NCBI GenBank assembly: GCA_934717675.1
Contig: CAKUYZ010000001.1
Span: 62,001-126,000, forward strand
Reading direction: 5' to 3'
Origin: an uncultured Bacteroidales bacterium
GTDB taxonomy: Bacteria > Bacteroidota > Bacteroidia > Bacteroidales > Marinilabiliaceae
Length of the DNA stretch: 64,000 nt
Shown here: in pieces, positions 30,410 to 39,577 of the stretch
Position numbering within the stretch: position 1 is the stretch's first letter
Layout: the number at the start of each line of letters is the position of its first letter
Position numbers and translations under genes: made by a program
Notes under the pieces: model-generated
Database searches by the model: none
What the model was told of the DNA's origin: nothing
Seen by the model: only the letters and a program-made list of their open reading frames with translations

Positions 30410-31411
30410 ATGGCATTGAGCATTAAGAAAGAATGGGCCGAGAAAGGCTATGTTGACGAGGAAATTCCTCAAGGTCTTGACCTTGTTGGCGAAATCAAGC
30501 GCCTGAAGGAGCAGAAGAACGCCGTCTTGATGGCTCACTATTACCAGCAAGGCGACATTCAGGACATTGCCGACATAATAGGCGACAGCCTCGCCCTGGC
30601 GCAGAAGGCTGTGGGCATAAAGGCGGATGTCATACTCTTGGCAGGAGTGCATTTTATGGGCGAGACGGTCAAAATTCTCAACCCTGAGAAGAAGGTGCTG
30701 ATCCCCGATTTCAACGCCGGCTGCTCGTTGGCAGACAGCTGCCAGCCGGTCGATTTCGCCAGGTTCCTGGCCCAGCACCCCGATCATAAGGTGATAAGCT
30801 ACGTCAACACCTCGGCCGAGATTAAGGCCATGACAGACGTCGTGGTGACAAGCACCAACGCCCTCCAGATTGTAAACACTTTCCCTGCCGACGCCAAGTT
30901 GATCTTTGGCCCGGACCGAAACCTAGGGTCATACATCAACGCCCAGACAGGACGGCACATGCTGCTGTGGGATGGAGCTTGCCACGTCCACGAGCAGTTC
31001 AGCCTCGAAAAAATAATCGAGCTGAAAAAGCAGTTCCCCGATGCGGAACTCATAGCCCATCCCGAGTGCAAGCACCAGATCATCGTCTTGGCCGATTTCG
31101 TCGGCTCCACAGCCGCGCTTCTCAGCCACATTGGCAAGAGCCAGGCCAAGAGGTTCATCGTGGCCACCGAGAGCGGAATCCTCCATCAGATGCAAAAGAG
31201 CTACCCAGACAAGGAACTCATCCCAGCCCCGCCAATGGACTCCACTTGCGGCTGTAACAACTGCAACTATATGAAGCTCAATACGCTGCAAAAAATTTAC
31301 CTCACCCTCAAATATGAGTGGCCAGAGGTGACGGTGGACTCCGTGGTGGCCCAAAAGGCGCGCAGGCCCATTGACGCCATGCTTGAGCTATCAAAAAACT
31401 TTGCCAAGTAG
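30410..31411 (+). CDS. nadA: Quinolinate synthase NadA
   Basis: NadA condenses iminoaspartate with dihydroxyacetone phosphate to quinolinate in de novo NAD synthesis, using a 4Fe-4S cluster. The 333-residue protein has the opening AVLMAHYYQQGDIQDIADI, the conserved AGCSLADSC, the HPECKHQI segment and STCGCNNCNYMKLNTL, which together supply the cluster cysteines. nadB and nadC are not adjacent. It is the first rightward gene after the presumed origin. Confidence 0.95.
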   Translation: MALSIKKEWAEKGYVDEEIPQGLDLVGEIKRLKEQKNAVLMAHYYQQGDIQDIADIIGDSLALAQKAVGIKADVILLAGVHFMGETVKILNPEKKVLIPDFNAGCSLADSCQPVDFARFLAQHPDHKVISYVNTSAEIKAMTDVVVTSTNALQIVNTFPADAKLIFGPDRNLGSYINAQTGRHMLLWDGACHVHEQFSLEKIIELKKQFPDAELIAHPECKHQIIVLADFVGSTAALLSHIGKSQAKRFIVATESGILHQMQKSYPDKELIPAPPMDSTCGCNNCNYMKLNTLQKIYLTLKYEWPEVTVDSVVAQKARRPIDAMLELSKNFAK

Positions 31412-31455
31412 GGTTCGCCCTTGCCCCTTAATCCAGCAGAAAATTCCAAGATTAG

Positions 31456-31836
31456 ATGAGTAAAATTCTATTGGTCGAAGACAATAGGCTCAGCCAAAAA
31501 ATGATGTTCTACACGCTCAGGCACATTGGCCTAAGCGCCGACATGGCAGACGATGGCAAGATGGCAATAGACATGGCCAGGAGCTTACCGTACGACCTCA
31601 TTCTGATGGACATCATGATGCCCGAGTATGACGGCTACGAGGCCACGCGCATAATCCGCCAGCACGAGGTTGAGGATGGCGCCAGGAGGGCGTTCATTGT
31701 AGGCCTGACCTGCAACGTCTACGACGGCGAGAGGGCCAAGTGTATGGACGCGGGAATGGACGAATATTTGCCTAAGCCCTTTGATGTGGATCGCTTCAAG
31801 GATATGATGAGGCAATATAACGTCATAAGCGTCTGA
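31456..31836 (+). CDS. Single-domain (CheY-like) response regulator
   Basis: A 126-residue stand-alone receiver domain with no output domain. Phosphorylation-site residues are visible: acidic pair E8-D9 (LLVEDN), Asp52 in LILMDIMMPEYDGYEA, Thr in VGLTCN near 84, and Lys in LPKPFD near 107. The sequence around MPEYDG resembles receivers of hybrid kinases. No histidine kinase gene is in the window, so its partner is elsewhere. It lies 44 bases after nadA and 37 before ruvB on the same strand. Confidence 0.88.
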   Translation: MSKILLVEDNRLSQKMMFYTLRHIGLSADMADDGKMAIDMARSLPYDLILMDIMMPEYDGYEATRIIRQHEVEDGARRAFIVGLTCNVYDGERAKCMDAGMDEYLPKPFDVDRFKDMMRQYNVISV

Positions 31837-31873
31837 CACTCGCCATCTTAAAGAGAAGAATATAGCCAACAGA

Positions 31874-32926
31874 TTGGAAGACATTGACATACGCAGGGAG
31901 GCCTCTCCCGATAAGGAGCTGGACAAAAAACTGCGCCCTCTGACCTTTGACGACTTCACCGGTCAGAGCGGCGTGGTGGGCAACTTGCGCATCTTCGTGG
32001 CGGCGGCCAAGATGCGCGGCGAGCCTCTTGACCACACCCTCCTCTATGGCCCGCCAGGCCTGGGCAAGACAACCCTCTCCAACATCATTGCCAACCAGCT
32101 CGGCGTCAGCATGAAGACCACCAGTGGGCCCGTCATTGACAAACCGGGCGATTTGGCGGGCCTGCTCACTTCGCTAGAGCCAAACGACGTGCTCTTCATT
32201 GACGAGATTCATAGGCTGAGTCCTGTGGTGGAGGAGTATCTCTACTCCGCCATGGAAGACTTCAAGATCGACATCATAATAGACAAAGGTCCTGGCGCGC
32301 GCACCATACAGATAGATCTCAATCCTTTCACCCTTGTCGGCGCCACCACGCGCAGCGGACTGCTCACAAGCCCGTTGAGGGCGAGGTTTGGAATAAAGTG
32401 CCATTTGGAATATTATGACGCCGCTCTTGTGGCCAAGATCGTGCGTCGCTCCGCCGGAATCTTGGGTGTGAGGATTGATGACGAGTCTTGCGAGGCCATA
32501 GCGTTGCGCAGCCGAGGCACGCCGCGAATTGCAAACGCGCTGCTGCGCAGGGTGAGGGACTTTGCCCAAGTGGTGGGAGACGGGCACATTGACAAGAAGA
32601 TAACCACCACGAGCCTCAATGCGCTCAATATAGACGGCTTGGGCCTCGATGAGATGGACATGAAGATTCTCCTCACCATAATTGACAAATTTGGTGGCGG
32701 ACCTGTGGGCGTCTCCACCATAGCCACTGCCATTGGCGAGGATGCCGGCACGGTGGAGGATGTCTACGAGCCATATCTCATCCAGAGCGGCTTCATCAAG
32801 CGCACGCCAAGAGGACGTGTGGCAACGCAGCTCGCCTATGCCCACACAGGGCGAGCGGGCTACAAGCCCGAATCTCCAACTCTCTTCTCATTTCAAAATT
32901 TAAACGGGGTTGATGGCGGCGAATAA
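31874..32926 (+). CDS. ruvB: Holliday junction branch migration ATPase RuvB
   Basis: RuvB is the hexameric motor that, with RuvA, drives branch migration of Holliday junctions in recombination repair. The 350-residue protein has Walker A GPPGLGKTTLS, Walker B LFIDEIHR, sensor-1 region LVGATTRSGLLT and the C-terminal winged helix ending QSGFIKRTPRGRVAT. The start appears to be TTG at 31874 (MEDIDIRRE), which keeps the normal family N-terminus. Confidence 0.96.
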   Translation: MEDIDIRREASPDKELDKKLRPLTFDDFTGQSGVVGNLRIFVAAAKMRGEPLDHTLLYGPPGLGKTTLSNIIANQLGVSMKTTSGPVIDKPGDLAGLLTSLEPNDVLFIDEIHRLSPVVEEYLYSAMEDFKIDIIIDKGPGARTIQIDLNPFTLVGATTRSGLLTSPLRARFGIKCHLEYYDAALVAKIVRRSAGILGVRIDDESCEAIALRSRGTPRIANALLRRVRDFAQVVGDGHIDKKITTTSLNALNIDGLGLDEMDMKILLTIIDKFGGGPVGVSTIATAIGEDAGTVEDVYEPYLIQSGFIKRTPRGRVATQLAYAHTGRAGYKPESPTLFSFQNLNGVDGGE

Positions 32927-32959
32927 GCCTGTCATGAACTTTCATCATATTGCTTCGCA

Positions 32960-34426
32960 ATGGGCAAGCTAAAAACATTGGCATCTGACACGGTGGTCTA
33001 TGGAGCCAGCACCATTCTGAGCCGCCTCATAGGTTGGCTCATGATGCCGCTCTACGTAAGGGTGGTCTCGCAGACGGTCTACGGCACATTCTCCTACGTC
33101 TACAGCTGGATTGCCATTTTCCTCGTTGTGGTGACACTCGGTTTCGAGACGGGCTACTTCCGTTTCGCCACCGATGACAACCGAGACCGACTCCTTGGAA
33201 CACTCTCCCGCGCCGTGGGCCTCCTCGGCCTTTTGGGCGTGCTTGCCTGCGCCTTCTTCCCGTCGGCCTGTTGCGCTGCGCTAGACTTCGACTTTGGCCC
33301 GCAGAGTGGCGTATATTTGGTCATCATGGCCGGAATAGTGTTGCTAGACTCTTACAACGCCATCTTCTTCGCCGAGCTTCGCTACCTTCGCAAATCATTG
33401 GTCTACGCTCTGTTGCGCCTAGGGCAAGTCCTGATCAACGTCTTGCTCACCGTCGTTTTCCTCTTTTGGCTGCGCCATTGCGGCGGTTTTTGGTCGGGCG
33501 TTGACGACATCACGTACATGATGCTTGCCAACTTGGCCGGCTCGCTCTTCTCAACTGTCTATTTCTTGCCCCGCATTGCCTCCGTCATATCGCAAAACGA
33601 CAAAGCATTGCTCCGTAAGGCTCTGATATACAGCTTGCCACTTGTGGGTATGGGATTCTTTGGACAGGCGAATACTAACATTGAGAAGATTCTCATTAAG
33701 CACCTTGACCCAAGCGCGGATCCCTTGGCTTCGCTTGGCGTGTATGCGGCTTGCTACAAGATTGGCGTCTTGATGTCCATCTTCACGCAGAGTTTCCGTA
33801 TGGCTTTTGAGCCCTTCTTCTTCAAGGAGAATAAAGACAAGTCCAAGACCGACATCTATGGCCCTGCCCTCAAGTGGTTCGTCTACTTTGGGTTGCTCAT
33901 CTTCGCGGCTGTCATGCTGGCCATGCCGCTCTTGCGTCTCTTCTTGCCTCAGAGCTACTATGACGGCACCGCCATCATACCCTGGATTCTCATCGGCCAG
34001 CTTTTCTTTGGTGTCTACTACTCCATGTCGCTTTGGTATAAGCTAACCGACCGCACCTATTGGGGCATCGTTATGAGCGCCATAGGCTTGGCCGTCAACA
34101 CTGGGCTCAACTTCGTCCTCATTCCGAGGATGGGATATATGGGCGCGGCCATATCCACCTTCGTGGGCTATGCCGTCATGATGCTCACGTCATATTTCCT
34201 TGGCCAGAGATATTTCCCTGTGGCCTATCCCGTTGGCAGACTTCTGGCTGTCGGCGTCGCCGTTGTGGGAATTGTGTCGCTCACGGTGTGGCTTACCAAG
34301 GCCTTCGCCCCGGGGTTGTGGGTTCTCACCGGCTTGGTGGCCTTTGCCGTCATATTGGCGCTTATGGCCCGCGTTGAGCAGATAAGCCCAAGGTTCATCA
34401 TTAACAAGATATTGCCCAGAAAATGA
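32960..34426 (+). CDS. Oligosaccharide/lipopolysaccharide flippase (MATE/Wzx-like)
   Basis: A 488-residue inner-membrane protein with about 14 hydrophobic segments, of the polysaccharide-transport flippase superfamily that turns lipid-linked sugars across the inner membrane. The start TLASDTVVYGASTILSRLIG is typical of the family. It sits 33 bases after ruvB and its stop overlaps the dut start (ATGA). The order ruvB-flippase-dut recurs in Bacteroidales, so it is a housekeeping locus rather than a capsule cluster. MurJ-like function cannot be excluded. Confidence 0.82.
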   Translation: MGKLKTLASDTVVYGASTILSRLIGWLMMPLYVRVVSQTVYGTFSYVYSWIAIFLVVVTLGFETGYFRFATDDNRDRLLGTLSRAVGLLGLLGVLACAFFPSACCAALDFDFGPQSGVYLVIMAGIVLLDSYNAIFFAELRYLRKSLVYALLRLGQVLINVLLTVVFLFWLRHCGGFWSGVDDITYMMLANLAGSLFSTVYFLPRIASVISQNDKALLRKALIYSLPLVGMGFFGQANTNIEKILIKHLDPSADPLASLGVYAACYKIGVLMSIFTQSFRMAFEPFFFKENKDKSKTDIYGPALKWFVYFGLLIFAAVMLAMPLLRLFLPQSYYDGTAIIPWILIGQLFFGVYYSMSLWYKLTDRTYWGIVMSAIGLAVNTGLNFVLIPRMGYMGAAISTFVGYAVMMLTSYFLGQRYFPVAYPVGRLLAVGVAVVGIVSLTVWLTKAFAPGLWVLTGLVAFAVILALMARVEQISPRFIINKILPRK

Positions 34427-34869
34427 GCAAAGTGGAAGTCAAGATAGTAAACAAGAGTGGCAACCCCCTGCCGGCCTACGCCACGCCAGGGGCGGCCGGC
34501 ATGGATTTGCGGGCCTCGCTAGAGGCCGACGTCACCATAATGCCCATGCGCCGCGCCATTGTGCCCACGGGAGTATATATCCAGTTGCCAGACGGATATG
34601 AGGCGCAGATACGCCCCAGGAGCGGATTGGCGGCCAAGAGCGGCATAACCGTGCTTAACTCCCCTGGCACCATTGACTCAGACTATCGTGGCGAGATTTG
34701 CGCCATATTGGTGAACCTCTCCGACGTGCCTTTCGTAGTGCATAACGGTGACCGCATCTGCCAAATGGTAATTGCCCGTCATGAGCGGGCTGAGCTGAAG
34801 CTCGTTGAGAGCCTTGACGATGACACGCGGCGCGGGACTGGCGGCTTCGGCCATTCGGGGCTAAAATAA
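34423..34869 (+). CDS. dut: dUTP diphosphatase
   Basis: Trimeric dUTPase, which hydrolyses dUTP to dUMP and so keeps uracil out of DNA. All five family motifs are visible in the 148 residues: AGMDLRA, a PTGVYIQLPDGYEAQIRPR region with RSGLAAKSG, GTIDSDYRGEI, RICQMVI, and the C-terminal glycine-rich arm RRGTGGFGHSG. It is translationally coupled to the flippase by a 4-base overlap. Confidence 0.96.
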   Translation: MSKVEVKIVNKSGNPLPAYATPGAAGMDLRASLEADVTIMPMRRAIVPTGVYIQLPDGYEAQIRPRSGLAAKSGITVLNSPGTIDSDYRGEICAILVNLSDVPFVVHNGDRICQMVIARHERAELKLVESLDDDTRRGTGGFGHSGLK

Positions 34870-34888
34870 AGAGAAAAAAGTGCCTATC

Positions 34889-36658
34889 ATGAACATACGT
34901 AAGACACTCATTTCGTTGGCACTGTGTGCCGTGACCTCCGCGACGCTAGTGGCTCAGCCCGCGCCGACGGAGCAGGAAAAACTGGTCTTCGAGAGCCTCT
35001 ACCTTAACGCCTTGCAGGCCAAACTGAAGGGCGATTACCAAAACGCCTTCAACATATTCGCCTACCTCAACAAGCAGCAGCCCACCAACCCGGCAGTACT
35101 GAACGAGTTGGCCAAGCTGCTCAACGTCTCCCAAGACTACGTCCACGCCGCCGAGCTGGCTGAGAAAGCCATTGCCAACGACACCACACGCAACCGCGAG
35201 TATATCAAGACGGCAATTGGGGCCTACGCCATGGCCGGACAGCAGGAAAAAGCTCTGCCGCTCTATGACAAGCTCCTTGCTGCCGACCCCGCCGACGTGC
35301 AGACCCAATATGAGAAATTCTCGCTCCTGGCCACGCTAGGCCGCGACGCGGAGGCCCTGCGCATGGCGGACGCCATCAAGACGAACGACCCGGACCTACG
35401 CTTCGAGGTGGCCATCCGCCGAGTCCTCATCTTGGCCAATCAGAAAAAATATCGCAAGGCGTTTAAGGAGGCCGACCGTCTGCACGACAAATATCCTGAC
35501 AATGCGCGGGTCAACTACGTCCTCTCGCGCCTCTTCTACCTCAAAGGGGACGTCAACACCTCCATAAGCAAGTGCAAAGACGCGGCAGAGTGCCCCGACG
35601 GCGCCTCTTTCATCTTCGTCCTTGCCGACCTCTATGAGATGCAGCACATGGACAGCCTCTACGCCCAGACCGCCCTCAGGGGCTTTGCCGTGCCCGACCT
35701 GACGGAAGAGGCCAAGGTGCAGAAGATATATGAGATTATGAACCGTCCCGATGATATGTTCCATTCAGCGAATTGGTATCCTTTTCTCAAACGTGTGTTC
35801 TGTTCGCTAAGCAGACAATACCCAGGAAGCGCAGACGTGTGCTCACTTTTCGAGACATTCTACAAGACCAACGGCCACGCCGCCCAAGGTGACAGCCTGC
35901 TCCGCTCGTTTGTTGACGCAAACCCTGGGACTGAATATATCTGGGCCAACATAATTGGCTACGCACAGAGCTCCGGCAAGGCCTCTAACGCCCTAATGAT
36001 AGACTTCTGCAAGCGGGCTGCCGCGGATGTGCCTTCTAACCCATTGTTCTCGATATACTTGGGCCAGTATTACTCTGCGGACAATCAGCCGGCCCTGGGT
36101 CTTAAAGCCTTTGGCGACGCATTCAGCGCCTATGACAACGTGGAGTCGTCGCGCCGCGAAGACTTCAAGCAATACCGTCTGGCGGCACTAAACGGCATGG
36201 CCATGTGCTATGAGAAGATGGACAGCCTCGCGCAGGCGTTTATGGTCTTCGACCAGATTTTGGAGGATGACCCAGACGACGCCATGGCCCTCAACAACTA
36301 CGCTTACTATCTGGCCCGCGCCGGCAAAGACTTGCTGCGGGCCGAGAAAATGAGCATGAGGTCGCTCAACGCCGACCCGCTCAACGCCACGTTCCTAGAC
36401 ACATACGCCTATATTCTGTTCCGTGAGCAGAAATATCAAGAGGCACTCTTTGTTATGGAGAGGTGTATGGAGAATTATAAGCAGGGCGAAGATGACGGCG
36501 ACGAGAGCGGTGCCATCTTTGAGCATTATGGAGACATTCTCTCATGCCTCGGCAGGACGGAAGAGGCTTTGCACCAATGGCAAAAGGCGTTGAAGCGTGA
36601 GCCGGACAACGACCTGATAAAGAAGAAGATTGATGAGAAGAGATATATTGCGGAGTAG
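34889..36658 (+). CDS. TPR-repeat periplasmic/outer-membrane-associated protein
   Basis: A 589-residue exported protein built of tetratricopeptide repeats. A signal peptide (MNIRKTLISLALCAVTSATLVAQ) starts at ATG 34889; a GTG 9 bases upstream is also open. TPR-like pairs occur throughout (GDYQNAFNIFAYLNKQQPTN; KALPLYDKLLAADPADVQTQ; DILSCLGRTEEALHQWQKAL). The cluster dut-TPR-DUF4292-EnvC-like is widespread in Bacteroidales and suggests an envelope-assembly role. That role is inference. It overlaps the next gene by about 26 bases. Confidence 0.8.
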   Translation: MNIRKTLISLALCAVTSATLVAQPAPTEQEKLVFESLYLNALQAKLKGDYQNAFNIFAYLNKQQPTNPAVLNELAKLLNVSQDYVHAAELAEKAIANDTTRNREYIKTAIGAYAMAGQQEKALPLYDKLLAADPADVQTQYEKFSLLATLGRDAEALRMADAIKTNDPDLRFEVAIRRVLILANQKKYRKAFKEADRLHDKYPDNARVNYVLSRLFYLKGDVNTSISKCKDAAECPDGASFIFVLADLYEMQHMDSLYAQTALRGFAVPDLTEEAKVQKIYEIMNRPDDMFHSANWYPFLKRVFCSLSRQYPGSADVCSLFETFYKTNGHAAQGDSLLRSFVDANPGTEYIWANIIGYAQSSGKASNALMIDFCKRAAADVPSNPLFSIYLGQYYSADNQPALGLKAFGDAFSAYDNVESSRREDFKQYRLAALNGMAMCYEKMDSLAQAFMVFDQILEDDPDDAMALNNYAYYLARAGKDLLRAEKMSMRSLNADPLNATFLDTYAYILFREQKYQEALFVMERCMENYKQGEDDGDESGAIFEHYGDILSCLGRTEEALHQWQKALKREPDNDLIKKKIDEKRYIAE

Positions 36659-37379
36659 CTTCAAGGGCTTTTTATACCTGGCTTTAGCCATAGCTTTGGC
36701 GGGTTGTCGTGGCGGAAAGATTCCGTCAGAGAGCCCGAATGCCGAGTTCAGCACAAGCAAAAAATTTGTCGTTGGGCAGATAGAGCAAGCCGAGGGTCGT
36801 CTGAACGTGAAATCTTACGAGACTAAAAACGCCAAGGCAGAGGTCAAAACCAACGGCAAAGACGTGTCCGTGAGGGCCAACATCTCTTTTGAAAGGGGTG
36901 GTGACACCAAACTTGGCGCCCGCATGATTTTCCCGCCCGTGAGCGTAGGCTCGGTTGAGATAACGGACCACGGCACCCACGTGGAGAGCAAGCTCCTTGG
37001 CGTGAATAAAGACGTGCCGACGCCTCAGGTCCTCAACTCATTGTTCCAAAACGCCCTTTTGGGCATTGTGCCACCTGTCTATCAGCTTTTTGGCGAAGAA
37101 GACTTCTCGCAATTCGACATGTTGTTGAGCGCCGATGGCAAGTATACCATATCCCGCTCGGCTAAAGACATGAGCATTGTCTTGCGCGTCAATGCCAACG
37201 ACTTCACCCTTGCCGGACTGGAGGTCTTCGCGATGGGGCAGACAGTAGATTTCGACATAAAGGAATATTCTGACTTCTCAGGCTCCAGGCTCCCTTCTAG
37301 CCTGCGTGTGACATCAACGGCCGGCAAAAAAGATGTCGGGAGCCTCTATATAACCATAGAAGACGTTAAGCTCAAGTAG
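36633..37379 (+). CDS. DUF4292 lipoprotein
   Basis: A 248-residue lipoprotein: FLYLALAIALAGC gives a clear lipobox with the acylated Cys near residue 25. The mature part is beta-rich and matches DUF4292, with the pattern FSTSKKFVVGQIEQAEGRLNVKSYE. Its fold is thought to be like LolA/LolB lipoprotein carriers; I state that as inference only. ATG at 36633 follows a TTG at 36630 and lies inside the end of the TPR gene. An EnvC-like gene follows by 36 bases. Confidence 0.75.
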   Translation: MRRDILRSSFKGFLYLALAIALAGCRGGKIPSESPNAEFSTSKKFVVGQIEQAEGRLNVKSYETKNAKAEVKTNGKDVSVRANISFERGGDTKLGARMIFPPVSVGSVEITDHGTHVESKLLGVNKDVPTPQVLNSLFQNALLGIVPPVYQLFGEEDFSQFDMLLSADGKYTISRSAKDMSIVLRVNANDFTLAGLEVFAMGQTVDFDIKEYSDFSGSRLPSSLRVTSTAGKKDVGSLYITIEDVKLK

Positions 37380-37415
37380 CCACGTCTCGCAAAACACAGA
37401 GCCACGATCATTCTC

Positions 37416-38666
37416 ATGCGCATAATCAAAACTGCCATACTGGCGGCGGCCACATTGGCTACGGCGACCCTCGCGAGCGCCCAACAGTCCAAGACGCTCG
37501 ACGACCTTAACAGGGAAAAGGCCAGGCTGCAATCCATCATTGAGCAGAACAACAAAATGATGGAAGAGTATGCCAACCGCCGAAACAGCGAGATGATGCG
37601 CATATCTGTGGTGGATAACAAGATAGCGAAGCGAAAGGCCCTCATTGACGTTTATAACACCGAGATTGAGGCCTATAACGCCCAGATACGCTCCCTCAAC
37701 TTACAGATTGACTCCGTGGCCGGCGAGCTAAAGAGGCAAAAGGCCGAATATGCCGAGCTTCTGCGCCACATCCAAGCCCGCGGCAAAGGTTATTCACCCC
37801 TTGCCTACATCCTCTCATCCACCTCTTTTAATCAGAGTTACAGGCGTTTCCTCTTCTTGCGCCAATATTCGGCGTACCGCCGAAGCCAATTTGAGCAGCT
37901 CACGGCCAGCAAAGAGAAAATGAGCGAACTGAAAGCCTCAGTATCTCAAAAACTCACGTCGATAAACATTGCATTGGGCAAGATAAAAGACGAGAACGTC
38001 CGCCTCAACAGCGAGCTTCTGGCCCGAAAAGGAAACGTGGAGCAGATTACCCAAAGCCAGACCGACCTGCAAAAAAACATTGAGAAAGCTCAGAGGCAGA
38101 CCCGACAACTTGAAGAGCGCATTGTGGCTGTGATCCGCGAAGAGGCGGAGCGCGCGCGCAGAGAGGCCGAGGAAGCCCGAAAAAGGGCCCAGCAAAAGAA
38201 GAATAAGCCCGAGGCGAAAAAGAGCGAAATTGCGGCCCGTGACGCGCTTTCTGACGACATTTCAGAAAACAAAGGGAAACTGCCATGGCCTGTCAGGAGC
38301 TGCGTGGTCACAAGCGCCTTCGGTGAGCATGACCACCCGCTCGTCCCGTCCATCAAAATACGCAACAACGGCATTGACATGGACATTCTGGCCAGCAAAG
38401 ACATACACCCCGTCCATAAGGGCAAGGTGTCGCGCATAATCGTCATCCCTGGCAGTTGCGCCTCAATAATTGTGCGCCATGGCGACGTGCTGACCGTCTA
38501 CTCCAACCTGGCCGAAGTCTTCGTGAAGAAAGATCAGGACGTGGACACATATACCAACCTTGGCAAGGTCTATACCGGCGAGGGCATCAACTCAAACATC
38601 CTCCATTTTGAAATTTGGAAGGGTGAGAACAAGCAGAACCCCGAGGAGTGGCTTCGAAAACTATAA
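37416..38666 (+). CDS. EnvC-like murein hydrolase activator (coiled coil plus degenerate LytM/M23 domain)
   Basis: A 416-residue exported protein with signal peptide (MRIIKTAILAAATLATATLASA), about 260 residues of charged coiled coil, and a C-terminal M23/LytM fold from about residue 300 (SAFGEHDHPLVPSIKIRNNG). The first zinc ligand position reads NNGIDM instead of the HxxxD of active peptidases, while LHFEIWKG remains. This matches EnvC-type activators, which switch on amidases at the division site instead of cutting murein themselves. Context with dut, TPR and DUF4292 genes is conserved. Confidence 0.85.
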   Translation: MRIIKTAILAAATLATATLASAQQSKTLDDLNREKARLQSIIEQNNKMMEEYANRRNSEMMRISVVDNKIAKRKALIDVYNTEIEAYNAQIRSLNLQIDSVAGELKRQKAEYAELLRHIQARGKGYSPLAYILSSTSFNQSYRRFLFLRQYSAYRRSQFEQLTASKEKMSELKASVSQKLTSINIALGKIKDENVRLNSELLARKGNVEQITQSQTDLQKNIEKAQRQTRQLEERIVAVIREEAERARREAEEARKRAQQKKNKPEAKKSEIAARDALSDDISENKGKLPWPVRSCVVTSAFGEHDHPLVPSIKIRNNGIDMDILASKDIHPVHKGKVSRIIVIPGSCASIIVRHGDVLTVYSNLAEVFVKKDQDVDTYTNLGKVYTGEGINSNILHFEIWKGENKQNPEEWLRKL

Positions 38667-38730
38667 AAATATAAACAAATAGGGCCGTCTTACGTATAAA
38701 GCGGTGTTTCACATAACGCAATAAGGCACA

Positions 38731-39144
38731 ATGGATTCGATAAACATTGAAGAAAATCTTGTCCTTGACTCCACCATGGGCAGCATCAGTCAGGTTGAAA
38801 AAATGATTGACGGGCAGTCTCAGATGCTCAACATTGACGATGAGGTTTATGGAAAGTACATGCTGTCTGTTGTGGAGTGTGTAAACAACGCCATCGTCCA
38901 CGGTAACAAGCTTTCTGCCGACAAAAAGGTCAGAATACACTATCATATAACTAATAAACGTATTGAGGTGACGGTGACGGACGAGGGTGACGGTTTTGAC
39001 CCCGACTCGCTGCCTGACCCTACGGCGGAAGAGAACATTGAGAAAGATTGCGGACGAGGCATTTTCCTCATGCGCCATCTGGCTGACGATGTCTCTTTCG
39101 AGGACCATGGCCGAAAGGTCAAGATGACTTTCAACCTGCAGTGA
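38731..39144 (+). CDS. ATP-binding protein of the anti-sigma/RsbW type (HATPase_c)
   Basis: A 137-residue lone GHKL ATPase domain, as in serine-kinase anti-sigma factors. N box: ECVNNAIVHGN. G1 box: VTDEGDGFDPDSLPDP. G2-like: CGRGIFLMRHLADD. There is no sensor or dimerisation domain. It overlaps ybeY by 4 bases (GTGA), so the two are co-translated. In Bacteroidota this gene commonly precedes ybeY; the substrate is not known. Confidence 0.85.
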   Translation: MDSINIEENLVLDSTMGSISQVEKMIDGQSQMLNIDDEVYGKYMLSVVECVNNAIVHGNKLSADKKVRIHYHITNKRIEVTVTDEGDGFDPDSLPDPTAEENIEKDCGRGIFLMRHLADDVSFEDHGRKVKMTFNLQ

Positions 39145-39575
39145 TTAATTTTTACAACGAGGACGTTGACTTTAAGCTCAAAAATAAGCTCATCCTCAAA
39201 CGCTGGATTAAACAAGTAATTGATAGCTACGGCTTTAAGGCCGGTGAGCTCTCTTACATTTTCTGCTCCGACGATAAGATTTTGGAGGTCAACAGGCAGT
39301 TCCTCCAACACGACTACTACACCGATGTTATAACTTTTGACTATGACGAGGACGGTGTGGTGAGTGGAGATATGTACATTTCCGTGGACACAGTCAGGAC
39401 CAATGCCGAGCAATATGCGCCATCTTTCGAGAGGGAGATGCAGAGGGTCATCATCCACGGGGTGCTTCACCTATGCGGCTTGAAAGACAAACAGCCTGAT
39501 GACGAGAAGAAGATGCGCGCGGCCGAGGAGAAAGCCTTGGTCATGCTAGACGAGATAATGGCGCAGAAAGGATAG
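39141..39575 (+). CDS. ybeY: rRNA maturation endoribonuclease YbeY
   Basis: YbeY is a metal-dependent RNase for 16S rRNA 3'-end maturation and ribosome quality control. The 144-residue protein has the family motif IIHGVLHLCGLKDKQPDDE. Two zinc-ligand histidines (HGVLH) are present, while the third, usually within GxDH, reads KDK, a variation also common in Bacteroidota relatives. The start is GTG at 39141, sharing bases with the upstream stop codon. mnmG begins 2 bases after its stop. Confidence 0.9.
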   Translation: MINFYNEDVDFKLKNKLILKRWIKQVIDSYGFKAGELSYIFCSDDKILEVNRQFLQHDYYTDVITFDYDEDGVVSGDMYISVDTVRTNAEQYAPSFEREMQRVIIHGVLHLCGLKDKQPDDEKKMRAAEEKALVMLDEIMAQKG

Positions 39576-39577
39576 CC

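Noticed and set aside
37416..38666. Active M23 endopeptidase
   Set aside because: The first zinc motif reads NNGIDM rather than HxxxD, so an EnvC-type activator is the better call.
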